From assembly GCA_032622095.1 (NCBI GenBank), contig CP136063.1, positions 149,351,379-149,415,378 of the forward strand: a stretch of 64,000 bases of DNA, in the 5' to 3' direction. Shown piece by piece: positions 60,330 through 64,000 of the stretch. Numbering within the stretch: position 1 is the stretch's first letter; each line of letters begins with the position of its first letter. This stretch comes from Siphonodentalium dalli (taxonomy: Eukaryota; Mollusca; Scaphopoda; Gadilida; Siphonodentaliidae). A model generated the notes under the pieces. That model had not been told where the DNA came from, made no database searches, and saw only the letters and a list, made by a program, of their open reading frames with translations. The translations under genes were made by a program, and so were the position numbers.

Positions 60330-61135
60330 TTTGGGTACTAATCCAGGCAATCCCCGTGCCCACAATATTGGGCTGAATTGGCGTGACGTTGGGACGTGTA
60401 ACTGAAGAGAAAATCGAAAATGTTGTCGAACTTTCCGATCAAAACTTTATTGAATTCTCAAAATTGCTCACTCAGTGTATTAAAATAAAATATTATTCAT
60501 ATGATCTTGTGATGAATGAGGGGAAAAATCAAATCAAATGACAGTTTTATTTGAGAACATTTCTAGGGCCAAAAGAGTAAGAACACCACGGCGTCCTTAG
60601 TAACACCAACACTGCAACAGCGCAGGTGTCTTGGAGTTGACTCGGAACTCTATTTGCTTCGCTGGTCAAATCATGATATTGGTCTTTATAATTCAGTTGC
60701 ATATTATTAATAGCTCAAAAACATAAAGAAGTCAAATAAATATTCTATTAGAAATAAAAATAAAGTTTGTAAATAAAAATCTGTAGAATAAAACTATATT
60801 AGATGGCTGTACACAGATCACAATTGCGAGTACATTGATTTAGTCGACTTGAAAAATAGCACCGCGACGACGCAGTTTTCATTTTATTACGAGTTGATTA
60901 TGAAATGTCGATTAAATTGTACAAAATCTACCACAAAACCCAACAAAAACATAAATATTAATAATGTAACATCCATGTTATTGTTTACATTAAAAATAAG
61001 ATAATTTTGTTGTGTTATAATGCAATATTTTTGTTGTAAACTATGACCGAAAAAAATCCAAAAACTCCGGGCGCTCTGGGGCTTTCTGGACGCTACGCGG
61101 CCGCGTGCTCTGGGGCTCTCTGAACGCTAAAGGGT
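60330..61135. other. No gene seen
   Basis: AT-rich. A short GC-rich duplet GCGCTCTGGGGCTTTCTGGA / GCTCTGGGGCTCTCTGAA at 61070-61125 precedes the next repeat. Confidence 0.4.
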
Positions 61136-61139
61136 TAAA

Positions 61140-61690
61140 GAGTTGAATCCAAATTTTTTTTTTTGCAGTTATGTCCCTGACCCCACCCACATTTGACCCA
61201 GTCACCTCATTTGAACAAATCTGAACCCCAGTCACCCAAGGATCCTTCATACCAAATATGAACCCATTTGGCCTGATGGTATTTGAGAAGATGTTTAAAA
61301 GAATAACTATGGAGGGAAAGAGTTATGGCCCTGGTTTCTCAACTAATCAACCTGGTGACCTCATTTGAACAAATCTGAATGTGAGTCACCTAGGGAATAT
61401 CCACACCAAATATGAACCCATTCGGCCTTATAGTTCTGGAAAAGAAGACGTTCTAAGAATTACTATGAAGGAATAGAGTTGTGGCCCTGCTTTCTCAACT
61501 AATTGACCTGATGACCTCATTTGAACAAATCTGAATGTGATTCACCTAGGGAACATCCACACCAAATATGAACCCGTTCCGTCTTACAGTTTTGGCGGAG
61601 AAGATGATTCTTGATGGACAGACGGACGACGGACGAGGAGTAATGACTATAGCTCCACCGGAGACTTCGTCTCAGGTGAGCTAAAAAAAA
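61140..61690. repeat. Dispersed repeat ending GTGAGCTAAAA, copy 2
   Basis: Direct-orientation copy of 55130-55725 with the same internal ACCTCATTTGAACAAATCTG periods and terminal GGAGACTTCGTCTCAGGTG hairpin. The GGACGGA run is shorter here (GGACAGACGGACGACGGACG). Confidence 0.9.
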
Positions 61691-61699
61691 ACCCACAAG

Positions 61700-64000
61700 T
61701 TCCGACGATTGTTTAAGGAGATTAACATTGTTATATATTATCTAGTGAATTTTGCAGTTTTTTGTCATGAGACATCGAAATACACACTGGTAAACAATGT
61801 CAATCTCTAACTGATTCGATTCGAGATTCGATTCGATATCGAGATTCGATGCAAAATCCCCGATTCGCAGATCCCTAAGTGAATATTGATTATATATTGT
61901 CACTTTCTCCGCGAGAATCGCTTTCAAGTTTCATGCTCGATCTATAAAAGGACCATGCTGCCATGGCAATGTAATAGACTTGAACATTAATTAGGTTCAT
62001 AAATTCTTTGCGACCCAATTTCTGATAATGCTGATGTAATTCGCGTGCACCTGGCATTTAAGAGATACAGATGTGCGCAAAAATAACGGCGATTAACAAG
62101 TTCCCAATCAAGGGTTTCACTCACTTTTTTGTGGCAATATATGTAAACAGTACTTTATGGATATATAACAAAATAAAATGATGCATGGTTTATACATCCA
62201 TTGAATATAAGCGACCACATGGTTCGTTTATGTGGATTTGCAATAGACCAGACATGGGATGATTAGAATTGTGCTAAATGAAAATTTCGGCTTTCCGGTA
62301 AACACCACACCAGCCTGAGCGCACCGTTTCCCTTTTAGGCCAAAATGAATAATATGCGCCTTTCCCCTATCCAGTCCGCCCCTACCCGGGCTACACCCGA
62401 CCTATGTCCATTTTATTGGTTTTGAGGGAAACAATTTATAATAAACCAAGCGACCATCCAAACTCTCAAATAAATGTCCCACTTATTTTCGCTCGATCAA
62501 CGAACAGGAATAACTGAGAATGTACTTCCATTGCAAAAACAAAAGTAGCGGAAGAGGGGTTTGGTGTTTCAAAACGCGAGCACGTGGTTCTCCGATTTTT
62601 AATTGGCGTATACTGCAGAGTTAATTTTCTGACTATGATGTATGCACATGCCTAATAAACACGGCAATGGATTTGCCACATATGGATCGAGAATATTACA
62701 CTTTTATTTAATATGCCCATTTGCCCATATTTTTAAAAATAATAGCCACTTGAATAAACACATGGGAATAATTAAATTTACTCATTCTCGGTTATGGTGT
62801 CAAAGTATACCACATTAGAACAAAATATCGGTAAGCTCCTCCCACAGCCAACCAATTAGAGCAGAGAATAAAATCTCAAACTAATCCTTGATGATTGACA
62901 GGTGTATGTCGATGTGATAACATGCACGTACCACGGCATCGATGCATTACTATATTTTTTTTATGTTTCACAACAGAGTGCCATTAAAATCTGCGTTATT
63001 GTTGAAACAGTGGGATTAAATATAAATGTGGTTCGTCATAATGACTGCAAAGTCGAGATTATGTACAGATTTAAATTTCCTTTAATTAAAAATACTAACC
63101 TTCGTATATTCTACTATAAAATACTTGTTTTAAACTTGAAAAAAAGACGATACAAACCAGAAATCTAACTCCGGTGTACATGCCGTTCGGCCACAGTGTA
63201 CACCGCGGTGGCAATGGACACTTGTTTTTTTGTCCAGCGGGGTATATATTTAAAAAATATTTACAGGATTCAAATCTTTAAGCTTCAAAGTTACAATATA
63301 ATGTCCGATTTGGAATGAACGATGGCATTGTTATATGATTTTCGGTTGTCGAGAGTGGGGAAATGACACGAAATTAGTCAAAGGTGAATGTAAATAAAAC
63401 AAAATTTACTGGTATCAGGCCTAAAGATTCGATGAGAATCACCGAATAGATTCTCGCGAAACTTTTCAATTTTCAATGCTTTATGACTAACTTGATTCGG
63501 CATTTGATTCTAGCAAAATTAATGTAATTTGAGCCCTCGGTATAAATTCAACTAATACGACTCACTGTCTGTATATATATATTTCGGCGTGGTGATCATA
63601 ATCTTTAACGTGTATGTGTTGATCCTTAATGCAACTTGTTTAACATAAATGCGGTCTGCGTTAAACTTCAATATTGTCTGCATTAAACTTCAACACGGTC
63701 CGCTGAATTTCAACACACTCATAACGTACACTCAACATGTTATCAATGCAATGAGAGTGTTGTTAACGGCTGAGGACTGCGTTAAAAGGCAAACTTATTT
63801 AGAGAATATGTGTACATGTATTTGACAGATATTTGCCACTGATTTTCGAATCAAATACTCCGTTCGGAGGCCGTTCAAAATGATGTCGGAAAAATATCAA
63901 AGACGGCACAATAAATAAGCCCTTTAAGGGAAATAAGTCATCCTGTTCCCTGTTGATAATATATAAATACTTATGAGGAAGCATTGGAATGCCCAGACAT
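61700..64000. other. No gene seen
   Basis: Mostly AT-rich, low-copy DNA. A GATTCGATTCGA-type short repeat lies at 61813-61850, and GTTAAACTTCAA phrases repeat near 63660-63720. No frame here has recognisable homology. Confidence 0.35.

Noticed and set aside
1-64000. CRISPR array, prokaryotic operons or ribosome binding sites
   Set aside because: Tandem repeats lack the repeat-spacer pattern with unique spacers of constant length, and the intron-exon structure of annexin shows a eukaryotic nuclear genome.

Overview
The window is nuclear DNA from an animal. It is AT-rich, has very little coding sequence, large introns with GT-AG junctions, and dense foldback/MITE-type repeats, satellites and decayed retroelements. 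The mix of hairpin-tailed repeats (tails with short GGACGGA-like runs followed by a ...GAGCTAAAA end) resembles that of marine invertebrate genomes such as molluscs and other lophotrochozoans. The species cannot be fixed from the sequence. A 100-N scaffold gap lies at 54158-54257.

The one gene I can reconstruct is an annexin on the minus strand, about 36.7 kb from the start codon (44153) to the stop (7503). It has a two-codon first coding exon, a duplicated and apparently mutually exclusive second exon (30462-30540 or 29536-29611), and then exons at 21437-21531, 20661-20774, 16901-16991, 16021-16170, 10849-11029, 9113-9225 and 7503-7640. The splice phases of all recognised exons fit each other, and together they encode four annexin repeats (about 320 residues). 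Exon 16021-16170 carries a one-frame disruption that is either an assembly/allelic indel or a real lesion. Everything between the exons is intron, packed with mobile-element debris.

Repeat layout. 1-6.4 kb: LINE 3' remnant, foldback elements and a 'CCAAGATGGC' repeat array. 6.4-12 kb: two MITE families in and downstream of the last annexin introns. 13.0-13.9 kb: a 48-bp minisatellite. 17.7-20.4 kb: CCAAGATGGC array, an insertion with a short target duplication, and a 160-bp tandem array. 24.5-27.9 kb: relic of a cysteine-rich mobile-element ORF, interrupted by a 2.25-kb nearly palindromic element. 31.9-36.4 kb: a scattered 16-bp motif flanking a GC-rich 122-bp satellite with higher-order structure. 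40.0-41.1, 43.6 and 44.8-45.7 kb: foldbacks and tandem repeats.

The most unusual region is 45.76-50.29 kb. Long inverted repeats, themselves built of tandem units, enclose an array of C2H2 zinc-finger-like 84-bp repeats in which the zinc ligands are almost uniformly mutated. A 2.3-kb palindromic transposon is inserted in that array; its target duplication can be read and an empty paralogous site lies in the same array. From 50.3 to 64 kb I see only repeats, one candidate promoter and one candidate signal-peptide exon, with no recognisable gene.
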